Below are positions 34,301 through 49,300 of a stretch of DNA of 64,000 bases, in pieces. The notes below the pieces were generated by a model. That model was not told where the DNA came from and searched no databases. It worked only from the letters and a program-made list of their open reading frames with translations. The position numbers and the translations under genes are program-made. Position 1 is the stretch's first letter; every line of letters begins with the position of its first letter. This stretch comes from Epiperipatus broadwayi (lineage: Eukaryota; Onychophora; Udeonychophora; Euonychophora; Peripatidae), in the NCBI GenBank assembly GCA_028023455.1, contig JAQFVV010007251.1, positions 1 through 64,000 of the forward strand, in the 5' to 3' direction.

Positions 34301-37300
34301 TCCCAATGAATTATACAGTGCATAGATTTACACTTTGGTGCTAGTTTTTTAATTTTCGTTACTACTCCTGATAACTGTCCAATCATTGTGCATCACAAAC
34401 GTAGCAACCTATTGTTGTTAATAAAATAATCGTTGATTATTCTGAATACATCGTCTGACGTTGTTAGTGCAGATAACAACTTACAAAATAATACTTCTTC
34501 TTGAATTTCATTAAGGAAATCAAATCTTATATATACAAGCAATTGCGTTAATTTAGAGACATCTGTGCTTTCGTCTACTTGCAAAGAATAAAACTAGCAT
34601 TCTCTTAATCTCTTGATTAAAATATTTTCAATATTTGATGCCACATCATCTATTCACCTTTTTATTGTGTTGTTTAATAATGACATTCTACAATTTCCTT
34701 GGCTGCTTTTCTTCCAAGTACAGATTTCACGTCTTTAGTTACTGGCAGTAACAAAGTTTCTCCAATTGTGTGTGCTTTATCGTACCTGGCTATATGCAAA
34801 CTTGCTAAATACAATACCAGTATACAATTGGTATTAACACTGATGAAAGAAGACACAGCTGCTTTTTGGTCACGAAATTCGCATAGTCTTCTTTTTAAAA
34901 AAATCAAGTGATTTATCTTTTAAATTTTTTGTTGGGATAATAAATGTCATTTCAAAAGAGAAGGCTTCAAAAATCCATTTAATAAACATTCAAAACATTT
35001 AACACACAGTGGAATAGGTAGAGTTTCTGTGCCAGATTTCATGGAGAATCCATACTTTATATAGTCAGGATCATACTGCCAATCCAACTATCTTTACATT
35101 TAGATGTTGAGGGTTCATTTTTGTTCATATCTGGCGATTTATTTTCTTTTGATTTGGAATAACTACATCCAGCCTGCTCTAAAAATTTCTTCTTATTAAG
35201 GCCACTGATTGACTTATTTTAAATGACAATTAAAATAATAAAAACAAATAAATATGACTTGAAACTTACATTTGATATTATTACATCAATTGTTAAATGT
35301 ATAATGTTTTAAAATTTATTAGACTAATATGAGGCTAAATGCATCAAAAGTGCTCAGCTGTTCAAGTATTTTATCGATTCATATAAGTATTTATTATAGC
35401 TTCTCTTTTCACGCTCAACACGCTTGTAATTTTGTTATAAAGGTCACTATATAATTCACAAAAAAACAACAACTTATACTTATTTTCCTAACATTCGCAC
35501 TGGTTATAACACTACAAATAACCATTATAAACAGATTTTATGAGTGTATGTACCACCATATAGGAAAAAGTGCAGGCTAATAAAAACACGAAATAATATT
35601 ATTTTTCATCAAACTCTTACTTTATTTTATTTTTTACTTAAAAAAAATGGTTGATATAAAAAATTAATTAATTATATTTTTGTGATATTTTTTTTAAAAT
35701 AAAAATGTTTTAAAAAAATAATTACTTGTTATACATAATATATTTTTTTATTATTTTACTGGTCGCATACCGATAACTTGGCATTCGTATACCAATATGT
35801 GTGCCAGCGGTTAGAAACTGCTGCTTTAAACCGATTTATATACTCAATTTAAAAATAGATTGTATTTAGTTTTAATTTAAAAGTACAGGTAATGTACTAT
35901 TAAACTGGATATCAGTAATTTAAAAACTTCTATTATCTGAACAAAATTTCTAAAGTGATATTTAACTTTATATAATCACCAGATTTTATTTATCTTAGCA
36001 TGACTTAAAATTTACTTAAATAATATTTTTAATTTTATCCTAGAATACATATACACACATTAAAAAAAAAATTAAATACTGCACTAAATATATTAACATA
36101 TACCCATGTTAGAATGTCTGTGCATATATAAGTTAAGTATAAATAAAGAGTATTTATTTGGGATGAGTGTATAGATTATTTTCTCTCATAACTCTTCCCT
36201 GAAATATTACTCTACCTAAATTAATAAAGAGAGTGCTAAAAATAAAAATCTATTAAAAGACAGTTGTATAAAATTAGGATGTTAGTATAAACTAATATAA
36301 AGATGTGGGAAGATTATTCCCACACAGTAATGAAAGTGAATGCTTGATTAGTTTAAAATTGCTAATATAGAAGGAGAAGCAGCACTCATAGATGATTTTC
36401 CAAAAAAAGTGCTAAACCACAGAACTTAACCTAACCACACACGTGGAATTAATAGCAGTTATCATTATCATTACTGTATTAACAAGTTATTATGTTGGTG
36501 AAATTAAAGCATATATAATCTAAATGTTTACTCTTATAGTCTTACATTATTTTTTATTCGTGTTAATAAACAGTCCTATATAGACGCCTCTGTATATTGC
36601 TTAATTCTCTATTGCTGACTGGTCTTAGAGACACTCAGTACATAGCAGAATAGCACAAGTTGACAGATGGAAGACCTGGTGAAGTGAAAGGAATAAAAAT
36701 AGCAGATGACATAGGATAACTTGAATTGAGAATAATAAATAATAGTGAGAATAAATACTATGATTTGTGAATTTGATATAAATACGAACTCAAGAAAAAG
36801 CTATGTAGAACATGTAGGTACTATAGGTTCATTAATAAAGTAGAAGGCAAGCATCTCAAGATGTCGACTCTTCTCTATTTTGCAGACCAAGACATCATAC
36901 AACTCACAAATAGGCTAATGGAAAGGAACTTGCACATAAAGAATGGATATTTTACTCAGGGAATACCTAAATGGGTAGCATGGCTGAGATTGCAAGACAG
37001 GAAGCAGTAACTACAGGAAAAATATGTGGATTATGACATAGCTTTGAGAAAATTATACCAAAAATGTGAGTTCTGGAAATAAATTATTCCTTATTGCAGG
37101 GGTCCCCAACCTTTTTGCACTTAAGAGCACATTCTATAATATCGGCCAGGTGGCGGGCACCATTTATTTTTTCAATGTAAATTTATAGTTGGATATTGTT
37201 AATAATACATATAATGTCCAAAAAATATTTATTTCAAAAATAAAATTTTAACATATAATTAACGTTTATATTTTTACGCTTTAAAAGTATAGTATGCCCT

Positions 37301-40300
37301 ACAATTTGATTACAATATAATACAATAATTTATAAGAAATTTTAAAGACTAAATTTATTTGTATCAGATAAATAATTTTTTATCATGTTCGAATAACGAC
37401 AGGCACATGTAAAATGGTTTGCGGGCGCCATGCCCGCGGGCATAGGGTTGGGGACCTCTGCCTTATTGGATCAATTTTTTTACGTTGTGGTGGATGAAAA
37501 TTTTATGAAAGTATTGCTGAGCAAATCTAACTTAAATTATAAACTGGCGATGGACAAATGTGTCAAGCAGGGGATTATGTTAAACAATGTGTCCAAGTAT
37601 AGATTGCCTCAACAACTGGAAAGAAATCTGAGCATGAAAGAAAAATTAAGAAGTAATATCTCAACCTCCAGTCGAAACAAAAAGACCAATGGTGCTATCG
37701 TTGTGATAAATCCGGAAATTTGAGGATTAACTGCAAGCATAAACATAAAATATGTAGAAATTGTGAGTCAAAAAACATTTGGCAGTTATCTGTCATTTCA
37801 AACAGAGTAGAGTTGCTAATAGGAAAAAGACAAACTACAAATCTTGATGAAGGATAGAGAATGAAAAAATAGAAAAATATTAAATGAAAGTAGAGTGGGC
37901 CACATATTATTAAAGGTAAGATTTGCAGTCAACAGCTAATCTATGGAAGTTAACAGCAGAGCTGGGTTGTCGCTGATATCATATAAGAAATTGACTAAAA
38001 TCAATGAAAGTTTATATAAAATTCATGCTACAACATGTGGATATGATGGTAACAGAAATTAACAGAAACAAAGTTGATATATGATGAAAAATAGTAGGCC
38101 CTATAGAGCTAAATTTGAAACTAAGGTTTATTACATTATACATGGTGAATAAAGATTTCAATCCATTGTTAGTGAGAAACTAGTTTCGATCTTTCAGTAT
38201 ACACATAAATGTATTAAAGATAGTCTGAGTGGAAACTCTTATGTTAAAAAGATACCCAGGATTGTTCAAGTCTGGATCAGTGGAACTGAGAACCTGACCA
38301 GTGAATATTGAATTGATCAAAGATGCACAATTGGTCATATGTAAGTATCACAAGCTTCTGTTTTCTTTGATGGATAAAGTAGAGAAAACGCTGGATGAGG
38401 TAGCCTCTAAGGAAGTTTTGATTCCAAATGAAAATTCATCATGGGTGATACCAATGGTTATGATTTGCCAGCTGGAAGTTTGCAATTGTGCTGCAATTAC
38501 AAAATTATCCTGAAGAAATGTATATCCCAGGTGTATATGAGGTATTAGTGCTATTATAGAAAGCTACTTACTTTGCAAAAATAGACTTAACAGTTGCATT
38601 CCATTCAAATATCAGTAACCAAAAAAAAAAATAGCAAAAATGTTGACTTTAATTATGCATAGGGAATAACCCTAAGGCATTTCCATAGTGCCAAATATTT
38701 TCCAGACAAAAATGGATATGCCTTTTAGAGCTATGGATGGCATAATTCCCTACATAGATGACATCTTGGTTATTGCAACAACAGAAGCAGAATTGGAAAG
38801 TCAGTGGATATAGTCTGCTCAAAACTAGAAAAGGTGAAGGCTAAATTAAATAGTAATAAATGTATATGGTCCACTAAAGAAATAAAATTTCTTGAATATA
38901 TAATAATTAATGACAATGGCCAATATTCAGACCCTGACAAGGGAAAAGGCATTCAAAAATGCAGAGAAACCTAAAAATATAAAAGAATTGCAGGCACTTT
39001 TAGCAATCACCTCATAATCCTCTTGCGATTAATTTGTTTTGAAATCAAGTAGTAACTAAGACATTTTCAGACTGAAAAATTAAAGATGAAGTTTTTTTTT
39101 AAAGTTATTGTTTAAGAGAGTTCTTATCAGAACTTTAATCACCTCAGAGACTTGCAATATATAAGTAGCAGTTTTTCAGAATAGTGAGCAAGATCTCTCA
39201 GTAAAGATGATGACCAAAACATTTTGAATTACCCTAGCACCCTTTAACTTCAAATAACTATTTTAAAAAGTTCCTAAAAAATGAAGTCTACATTTCAGAC
39301 AGAAAAAAAACTACTCGATAAGTAATAATCTCGAAACCCCGAAAGATTTACATGTACGAATAGCAATAAAGTGGAAAACTATACACATTATGATTAAAAA
39401 TCAATGTTATTGTTGTCATTATAGAAAGAATTGACCAAATAAAGTATTTAATTAAATCAAAGATTAAATCAACAATCTATAGAACAATTAATTTTTGTAT
39501 TAATAATGTTGAATATCAAATAAAGTATATTTAATATTCTTGAAATACATAGAGATATATTTGTAAAATATTGTTTTAAAAAATCTTGATTAATTCTGTC
39601 AATTAATAGGAAGTCAGTCAAATATGTGCGTATTATCATATATGTTACAAATATATTAATTAAATACTATTGTTAATTAAATACAGTATTTTTGTTTCTT
39701 AATTATTTATACTTGATTTTGAACCTACATTTGCATAAATTGGAAAAAGTCAAATGTTTCCATTGAGTTTTTTATCGGATATAAGGACTATAAAAGTATG
39801 GGCATGCTATGGTTTAATAGTCATGTCTAGAGGGTAGATGGCATCTGAAAATATGTTTGTTCTATTTATGAGTCCATTTGCAGTTGAAATACTTCAGTTG
39901 TTAGACTATGCTCATATCTACTGCAATTTGATGTGACTTTTTTATATCCTATTACATATTTGGCAGCCCAATATAAGTTGTCTGCTGAAGGCATCTGAAT
40001 TCCATTACAATGATAAACATACTTTGATTGCCCAACCAAATCTACACTGTATTATATATTCGGTGCACCAGTCTTTTTGTAAGTAGTTATAGGTAGCTTC
40101 AATTACATATCTGTTTTCTATTACAACATATATATATATGTTATATATAGAGCTTGCAAATAAGCTCTTAACAAGTTTTGCAGAATATCCCCAACCCCAA
40201 TGGTTTCTGCTATTGGCTTCCTCAGTGAGATGCTATCACTGGGGTTAGGGATATTCTGAAAAGCTTGTTATGAGCTTATTTGCGAGTTCTATATATAACA

Positions 40301-40357
40301 TTTGTAATACAAGCTTGTTAATTTAGATCATGTGACATCTGACTTGATTTTTTTGTA

Positions 40358-40388
<31 letters not shown>

Positions 40389-43300
40389 CACACACAAACA
40401 CCTAATAAAACTAATCTAGAAAACAAATTTATCATATGAATCTTAAAATTTATTACTACAATTAAATGTTAATACATACCAAACTTTTTATTAATTTTTG
40501 AACTAAATGAGGATAATTTTCCTTCCAATCCTAATTTTTGATAAGTAACATTGTCTAAAGATAAAATTAAATGACCTGAAAAATATAATTTAAAATGTTA
40601 AAAGAAAATAAGAACAACATAAATATATAATAAGACAGAGAGAAAATTCAAATAAATACAGTTTTTCAATTTTTAAATCATTTTTCCAAATTCTGTTTAT
40701 AATTATACTAAATATTTATTATAAAGACTGATTTAATATTAAAGAAGGAGGTGGGGATACAAAATGATTTGAAGCATACATTTCTGTGAACGTAACCAAA
40801 TTATATTAATGGTATTTTTAAGTTTCTTGTTATCATTAAAAATTATGCTTTATTTTCAATTAAAACATTTTAAATATATAAAGACTTTTCATAACAAGTT
40901 ATATAAATGGTCATCATTAAAATAACTTATTATCCAATAATCTGTAATAATGGGTGCTCATGTAATAATGATTTTTTTTATTATATATTAACCATAATTC
41001 ATAAGAAATCATTGTTTTCAATGAGAAATCATCCAAATTCTTTTACACCTTTTATCAGCCTTTGAAAAAGGGTTTGTAATCACTCCATGTATTTTACAAA
41101 TATTCAATAATAAGAGATAATTCAATTTCAAAAGAATGCCATTATTTTCGCTAAGTTTACTACAGTTTACTGTTATTATCAAAATGTGCATTAAAATCTC
41201 AAAGAAAAAAAAATCTTAATGGTATGATGCTGTAACAGATCATCATCATCAATCCACTGTAGGATGAATGACTCTCCAAGTTCAATCCATCTTCTCCAAT
41301 CTTTAGCTTCTCTTCTCCACATCACCCCTGCACATTTTCTTATTTCGTCCATCCATCTCACACATGGGCTCTTTTACAATCTCTTGGAATCCGGTTTAAG
41401 ATTTCAATTATCCATCTATTCTCATCTCTTCTAGCAATATATCCAGCCCAATTCCACTTCAATCTTTTAATTTTTTCTATGAGGTCAGTAACACCTAACC
41501 TAATATATATATGTCAGAAAATAATATTATTATCTATTACATTCAAAATGCTTTTAAAGATTTTATCGAATAACAGTCCTAGGTGAGTGGTTACCAGAAA
41601 CTCATTGTGGTTTTAGAGAATCAAGAACTATAGATATGCACCACCACTCCCCAAGGTAAATGTAAGAATGAGTAAAAATATAATTTATATATAGTTACTT
41701 AAAATGTTTTGTGAAATCTTAAAATCAGATGATTAAGTAACAAAAGTTGATTGTATTACAGAGTATCTACATGATGCTTTGAGAAATATTATTATTGAAG
41801 ATAAAAAATTTAATATATTTGAAATCAAAACTGGTATTAAGTACATATACATTAATTTAATTTTGTTTTCCATTTGCATAACAGTAGCCTTGTGAGAGTT
41901 TTAATTTGAACTGAATAAAAGTAAAAACAAAAACTTTATCTTCTAATATAATTCTATAAAAACTTCTTCCTTCTTCCTCTCCCTTAATTTTGTTTCTTCA
42001 CATACAACAATATATCTTTTAAATAATTACAATCTTCTTACACCTTTTAAGCAAAAAATATTTATTATTATAATTACAGTTTCGATTGTTCCTTGCAGCC
42101 TTCTTCAGATCTCATTCTATTTTTCTACGTTTCCCTTTCCTCCATTTTATTTCACTCTTCTTGTTCAAGATTTTCAATATGCTGATGTTTGTGATATTCT
42201 TGCCAATTTAAAGGATGATTTATATAATTAATGTTCAAAAGATTCAGTAAATATAGGGGGGGAGGGAATCGGCAACTTATAGTTTGATCATTATAAGTTT
42301 GAGAATGTTTTTCAATTTAAATATCTTGGTAACTTTTCAGGTAGAAAAGTAGGTTTGTATGACGAAATGCAAAATAGGTTAACCTAAAAAATTAAAAAAT
42401 GGTATTACATCCTAGTGATATAACCAATTCAACTAAATTATTTGTATATAAGAATATGTTATTCTGTTAAATTTATTGTACGAGAGTAAAATAATTCTAT
42501 CTCATAAAGATTACTAGAAAATTTTTCTTTAAGGATGCTCCACAGAATTCTGAAAAAATCAAAAGATCAACTAATATATTTTTCAGCTTCTTTGGTTTGA
42601 TGACATTGAATCTATTATCGTAAAAGTATATTTCTGATAAGTTGAGCAAATGACGCAAATAAATTTTATATGTTTGAATATATCTTTAAACAAATCTCCT
42701 TTACATTATAAAGTTTACAACAAAATTATTTTATAAAACATGACCGAAAAAAAGAATACAATGGAGAGCTGCAATTACATTAGTCTTTAAAGCCTTCCAG
42801 AAAATAAGTTTGCTGCAGAAGAGATTACAAGAAAGTTATGCAATAAACAGACTTCTTTATTTTTAAAGAATATGTTCCTTCTCATTTCTGATCATGATAC
42901 TCAAAACTGAACATATAAATTTGGATTTAAAATCAACAATGAAAGCAGAGATTTAAAATACAGCATCCATTAATACACATAGTTCCAAAATTATTAAACT
43001 TAAAAATATATAATATTTCAAAAAACATATGTAAGTAATTGCATAAACTATACCTGATGGTAAAACCGCAATTGTGTTGTCAAAATCAATTTTTGTTCCA
43101 TACGATAATAAATAGAGTTGCCCTAAAATGTATGTTTAAGTTTAAATATTTATATATAAAAAAGTACATTTACTTATATAAAACTTTTTAAAAATAATAA
43201 TTATATATGAAAATATTATTTTATGTAATAATTATTTGAAAAATTCTAAACCATTAAAAAAATTACAAAATTTAGATTAACGTTAACTTATTTTTTTAAT

Positions 43301-46300
43301 ATAAAAATAAAAATTTAAAGAAATACTGAAATTTGTAAGCCATTAAAAAAATTATAAAATTTGGATTAACGTTAACTTATTTTCTCTTTTACTTGTTTTT
43401 TTTTTTTAATATAAAAATAAAAATTTAAAAAATACTTAAAATTCTAAACCATTAAAAAAATTATAAAATTTGAATTAACATTAACTTATTTTCTCTTTTG
43501 TTTTTTTTTTTTTAATATAAAAATAAAAATTTAAAGAAATACTGAAAATTCTAAACCATTAAAAAAATTATAAAATTTGGATTAACGTTAACTTGTTTTC
43601 TCTTTTGCTTGTTTTTTTTTTAATATAAAAATTTAAAGAAATACTGAAAATTGTAAACCATTAAAAAGATTATAAAATTTGGATTAACTTTAACTTGTTT
43701 TCTCTTTTGCTTGTTTTTTTTTTTTAATATAAAAATAAAAATTTAAAGAAACACTGAAAATTCTAAACCATTAAAAAAATTATAAAATTTGGATTAACGT
43801 TAACTTGTTTTCTCTTTTGCTTGTTTTTTTTTTTTTTTAAGATAAAAATTTAAAGAAATACTGAAATTTCTAAACCATTAAAAAAATTATAAAATTTGGA
43901 TTAACGTTAACTTGTTTTCTCTTTTGCTTGTTTTTTTTTTTTAATATAAAAATTTAAAGAAATACTGAAAATTCTAAACCATTAAAAAGATTATAAAATT
44001 TGGATTAACGTTAACTTGTTTTCTCTTTTGCTTGTTTTGTTTTTTAATATAAAAATAAAAATTTAAAGAAACACTGAAAATTCTAAACCATTAAAAAAAT
44101 TATAAAATTTGGATTAACGTTAACTTGTTTTCTCTTTTGCTTGTTTTTTTTTTTTAAGATAAAAATAAAAATTTAAAGAAATACTGAAATTTCTAAACCA
44201 TTAAAAAAATTATAAAATTTGGATTAACGTTAACTTGTTTTCTCTTTTGCTTGTTTTTTTTTTTTAATATAAAAATTTAAAGAAATACTGAAAATTCTAA
44301 ACCATTAAAAAGATTATAAAATTTGGATTAACGTTAACTTGTTTTCTCTTTTGCTTGTTTTGTTTTTTAATATAAAAATAAAAATTTAAAGAAACACTGA
44401 AAATTCTAAACCATTAAAAAAATTATAAAATTTGGATTAACGTTAACTTGTTTTCTCTTTTGCTTGTTTTTTTTTTTTAATATAAAAATAAAATTTTAAA
44501 AAAATACTGATAAATAATAATAATAAAATTAAATTATATTACTGAATTAAAACCATGTTTGTAACTTTTTTTTTTTTTAAAAAAAAAAATTATATTATAC
44601 AAATATGATTTCAAATGACTAGTTTTGTAATAAAAGAATAATTAATTACCAACCTTTTTTGAGAAAAGCTTCAATAAATTCGAGTTGAATAATTTTAACA
44701 AGAGGAAAATCATGAACTAGAAAATAAAAATCATTAGAAAAAATGAAATCTAATGAATCTTCAATTTGTAAATAATTAGGCGCAATTACTTCAACCTAAT
44801 AAAAAAAAAAACATTAATTATAAAATACAGTAATAAATTTATTATATTACAAAATTAATAAGAATATTGTTATATGAAAAAAAAAAAAGAGTAATAACTT
44901 TTAAATTTATTTTCAGTAAATAGTTAGTTAGTTTTGGAAAAACAATGCATAAAAATATGTAACGTGAATGCATACAATGTATTGATAACTCCAAAATTAT
45001 ATATATATATACAAAAAAAAAACCCACTAATTACAACACAATTCTCAAATCAAGAAAGAATAAATTATATTTATAAACAATCAATCTGATTAAAATATAC
45101 TGAACTAGAATTTCATGTTTCACTCTTGCAATCAGCAGTTTTTTTACATACCTCATCACATCATTTTTTTTTTTTTTTTTGACAACTACTGTGTCGATTC
45201 TAAATGATAGATTAATGATGAAAAATGTTCTAGAAGAGAATATAACAGATGATAGTTATAAAAAAAAATTATATAAGAAGTTAATTGAAAAATGAAGTAA
45301 ATATCACATTTTTTCCTTGTAAACTACTGCACTATGCAATCTATATAAATATCTATAATTTAGATAAAGAGATTACTTTGTAATCTGTTTTTTTTTCTCT
45401 TACAGATTTTTAATAAATAATGAAAACAGAATGTTTCAGAGAAACAATGGAGAGTAACTAAAAAAAAAATTCAAAAATTTCAAATCTACCATGACTACGA
45501 CATTTCAAAAATTAAAGCTTTAAGTTAATAATTAATATAAAAACCATCATAACATTATTTAACTCTTAGAATATATTATAAGAGCACTTCTCTACTCTAG
45601 CATATCTATTATAAGCATTATTTATTAGTGACTGTTAGATATTACTGCAATATAATTATCAATCCTAGACTGGTTTCTGTCTCTGTCAATGTAGATTTGC
45701 AATTCAAAACTAAAACTAATGTACTTATGTATCTGACTATTATCTTTCAGGCCTCTAAAAGCATCAAATGTTTCATTTGAAATTCAAAAAAATTTTAAAA
45801 TTTTTTTTTATCCCAGTAACAGAATTTATTATAATAATTATATGTATCCCTGCTACAATGTAGCATAAGATAATCAGGAGTTCTGTGCATAGATATATGA
45901 CACATGAAGGGCAGATGCATATCATGTTTTTGCTATCTGCACATATGATTAACTCAGACAAATCTGGGATTCTTACCTTCCAGCTAATAACATCTGGATT
46001 TCCATTTAGCAATTACTATAGAATGCTGAATTGGTTGTAGATTCACTACTTGAAAAAAAAAAAACCTTAATTCTGTTTGTAAGATGAAAAATTTCAGGAT
46101 GTTGGTGAATCTTGAATGACATTTTCTTAAAAATTGCTTGGATTTAAAAGAGAACAATATACGTAATTGAATTATAAGAACAGCTATTTAAAAGCATGAA
46201 CAAAGAGATTAGTATTTTTTTATTGATACTGATTGGTTAAAGTGAATTATTTTACTAGAAAATCTAAATACAAAAAGCAAAGATTAGGGAAAAGAACTTT

Positions 46301-49300
46301 TAGGAACTTTGTATATGAATAAGCAATTATCCTATACATGCTGTGTTTAGTTTAGTTCATCCTTTAAATTATTCTCTTTAGCAACTTCTTGAATTATAGG
46401 CTTGTAGCTTAATTCTTCATTTCGAATAGCTAATGGCAGATTGTCAGTTTTATTGGGATTTCAGAGATTCAAATAACATTTAACAAGGAATCCTTCTCCA
46501 TCTCTTTAGGTTATATGATTGGAAAAGCATTTCCAACCCCAAATATTAGTTTCATCTATCCAACTATGATAATCACGCTCTCCATGGTATGATTATTAAG
46601 TAATTCAGTTTTGGAGGAATTTAATGCTTTTACTAAGTTACTTCGCATTATTAAGAGATGACCAATATTCAATCAGTTAGCCAACTTCAAGTTAATTTTA
46701 GATGAGAATATCAAGAACTAGCAGAGATCTAACCAATACCAATAAATAGATAAACTAACAGTCCCTTCATAAATAAACTTTTTTAGCTTACGTCTTGGAT
46801 TATTTATTGCATTACACTTGAAGTTGCTGTCTTTTTAATTGACAAAGTAATTTTTCCATTATGATGTTTTCCAAAACAAATTTATTTGCTTAAATATTCT
46901 GCTTAATTGGCGTGTTTATTCCTTCAAATAATATTTTATTTTCTAATAATTTTTAATAAAGTTTATTTAAATATTTTTAGAAAAATATGAGTTATTATCT
47001 GTAATCATTATAATTTATTACTTAGGATTATTTATTTACAATACTGCTTAATTTTATCTTAAGTTATAGTGAGAAAATGCTCTCTCTGATGTCTTACCTT
47101 TCTTAAATAGTTAAAACTGCATTTTTATTTAAAACTTTATATGTTGAATTATATAAAAGATTAGATACTTAACAGCTGATGAATGTAAATATGTGATAAA
47201 AACATTGACATATGTTAGACTTCAAACTTAGTTTTATAATATCATTCTTGTTCAGATATTAACCCATAAAAAAGAAACAACATATTTCAACTAGCCATCT
47301 CCCTCCTTAATGAATCAGCATTATTTAATAAATTATTTTAATTTCTATAACTTTTTTATTTTATATTATGACTATTGAAAAAAGCTATTTACTTCTCATG
47401 CCTCAATTCCATGTGCAACATAAACATTTATATAAATTATATTTTTATGAAGTTATCTTTAATTTCCTGTATGTTAGGTTTCTAATTAACAGACATTTTA
47501 TTGTATTCGATTACATATGTATATGTTCAGTTTTATGTGTGCTCCAAAGAGACTTTGATGATCTTAATATATATACTGTATATATATATATGAATTCAAC
47601 AATACAGTTTAAATGATTTTCCAAATTTTCACTTTATATTCTTTAATTTTCTTTCCAAGTGTCACTATTTTTAGATGCAAGTATATAATATTATTGTCAT
47701 TTGGTTCTTTTTGTAATATCTTAAAATAGGCCGTTTTTTGCTAAAATTTGATTCAATCTTCAAATTACTATAATTCTATTGAAATGATCAAAATGAGAAT
47801 GGAAAACAATCCTGTGATTTTTTTAGCTTTTTAAACAGCTATTATCTATTATGTTAAATTGTTCAATGTGCTTGATAAATTTGTTATAGTAAATTATTTT
47901 ACACCAAATAAACTAATTCTTTATTTTAGCATAAAGTTCTCTAATAATCAACTGTTGAAATCTTATCTGGCATTTGTTTGGCACAGAGGCAAAACTCATG
48001 TGATGTTTGGCAAATGCATTTATATCATTTCAATACTTTTAGATATATTGAAATTATAGTATTGCTAACTTATTTATAAGACTATTTCATATTCTTTCTA
48101 GTATTAATGTACAAAAGAATCATAACTATTTTTATAGATATATTTTCTTCAAATTTTTGTTCTATCCACAACAGCCTCCAGAATAAAACTAAGCTTACTT
48201 TTACTACAACTTGGGAAAACCAAGACAAACAGATCAAATATCTTGATATATGTGTTAGTAAAAACATACATAAGCTAGACTACCAAATGGTAGTCAAACC
48301 TTTGGAAGTATGGGGTCTGACAAACCCTAATTCTTACGCGCCTCGCTCCCACAAACTTGCAGCTCTCTCTTCATTTATGTTTAGGAACCATAACTTGTGC
48401 AAGTATGAGGCAGATAAAAGAAAAAATCTTATCAATTATATAAATGATTTAAGAAAAATAGGACACACTTATTCATCCATCAACAGAAAAGTCAACAAAT
48501 TTTTCTACAAAGTAAACCACAACTACAAGAAAGAAAACAAACCAAGAATCCTAATTCCATACATTCACTCTACAGCCAAAAGCCTCATTAATAAACTTTC
48601 AAGTGACTTTGAAGTCGCTTTCCGTTCATCTCCCAACACCAATAGACTGATAAACAACACCAAAGACATGATAAAACCTGAACTCACCCCTCAAGTTGTG
48701 TACAAAATCACCTGCCCCCAAAGAAATTGTATGGCAACATATTATGGAGAGACCAAAACTAACATTGCCACCAGAGTGGCTCATCACCGATACCTTTATA
48801 ATAGAACCAAAACAAAGCTTGAAAGTAATTCGGTTTTCGTGGAGCACGAAAGAGCCACTGGACACGCTTTTCTACCTACCACAGCCAGTGTCATTTGCTC
48901 TGAAACAAGCGACACCAAACGTAAAGTTAGGGAAGCTTACTACATCGTGAGTGACCCATCAGCAATCAACAGAAGAGAGGCCTGCTTTTCCCTATCTTGT
49001 AAATGGTCCACGTAACATCTGCATATTAATTTGCATTGATATTATAGTTATCAATTGAACACAGTCGCCATGAATATCGGACTATAAACTGTCCCGAAAG
49101 CGCTTGGCAGTAAATTTTAATAATTTCATAGACAATTAATAGCTTCATTATCTGTGCGCAGGGCACATACATATACTAATTTACTTTAAGCATTAATGAA
49201 GTAAAATCTTAACTATTACAATAAAAATCAAAATAAATTCAAAATACAATATTTCTTAATGGCTTTCTAACAAACGGGCATTTGAATGAACATAATCTAT

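Larger units (their letters stand above)
32207..35823. mobile_element. hAT DNA transposon, 3.6 kb, with 8-bp TSD
   Basis: The left end caatagttcgcaacc and the right end (reverse complement cagcagtttctaacc) are hAT-type terminal inverted repeats. The 8-bp duplications ctctaaac (32199-32206) and ctttaaac (35824-35831) differ by one base. The minus strand carries a broken transposase. A PLE fragment sits inside the left part. The element lies in RPP40 intron 4 in the same orientation as that gene. Confidence 0.85.
48150..49110 (+). mobile_element. Penelope-like element, 5'-truncated (PLE-B)
   Basis: The insertion begins inside the RT, after the YVDD motif, and extends through the nuclease into a 3' UTR with a hammerhead-like motif. 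It lies in RPP40 intron 1, antisense to that gene. Its protein is related to PLE-A along the whole preserved length but clearly diverged, so it is a sister family. Confidence 0.82.

Noticed and set aside
36660-36880. LTR of the gypsy remnant
   Set aside because: No TG...CA ends, matching partner repeat or primer-binding site could be found.
40359-40395. CA/TA run as a regulatory or Z-DNA element
   Set aside because: Ordinary microsatellite next to a foldback element; nothing supports a function.
49075-49108. Reading the PLE-B motif as a canonical hammerhead
   Set aside because: The first core segment is AUGAAUAU, not CUGANGA; it is reported only as a hammerhead-like variant.
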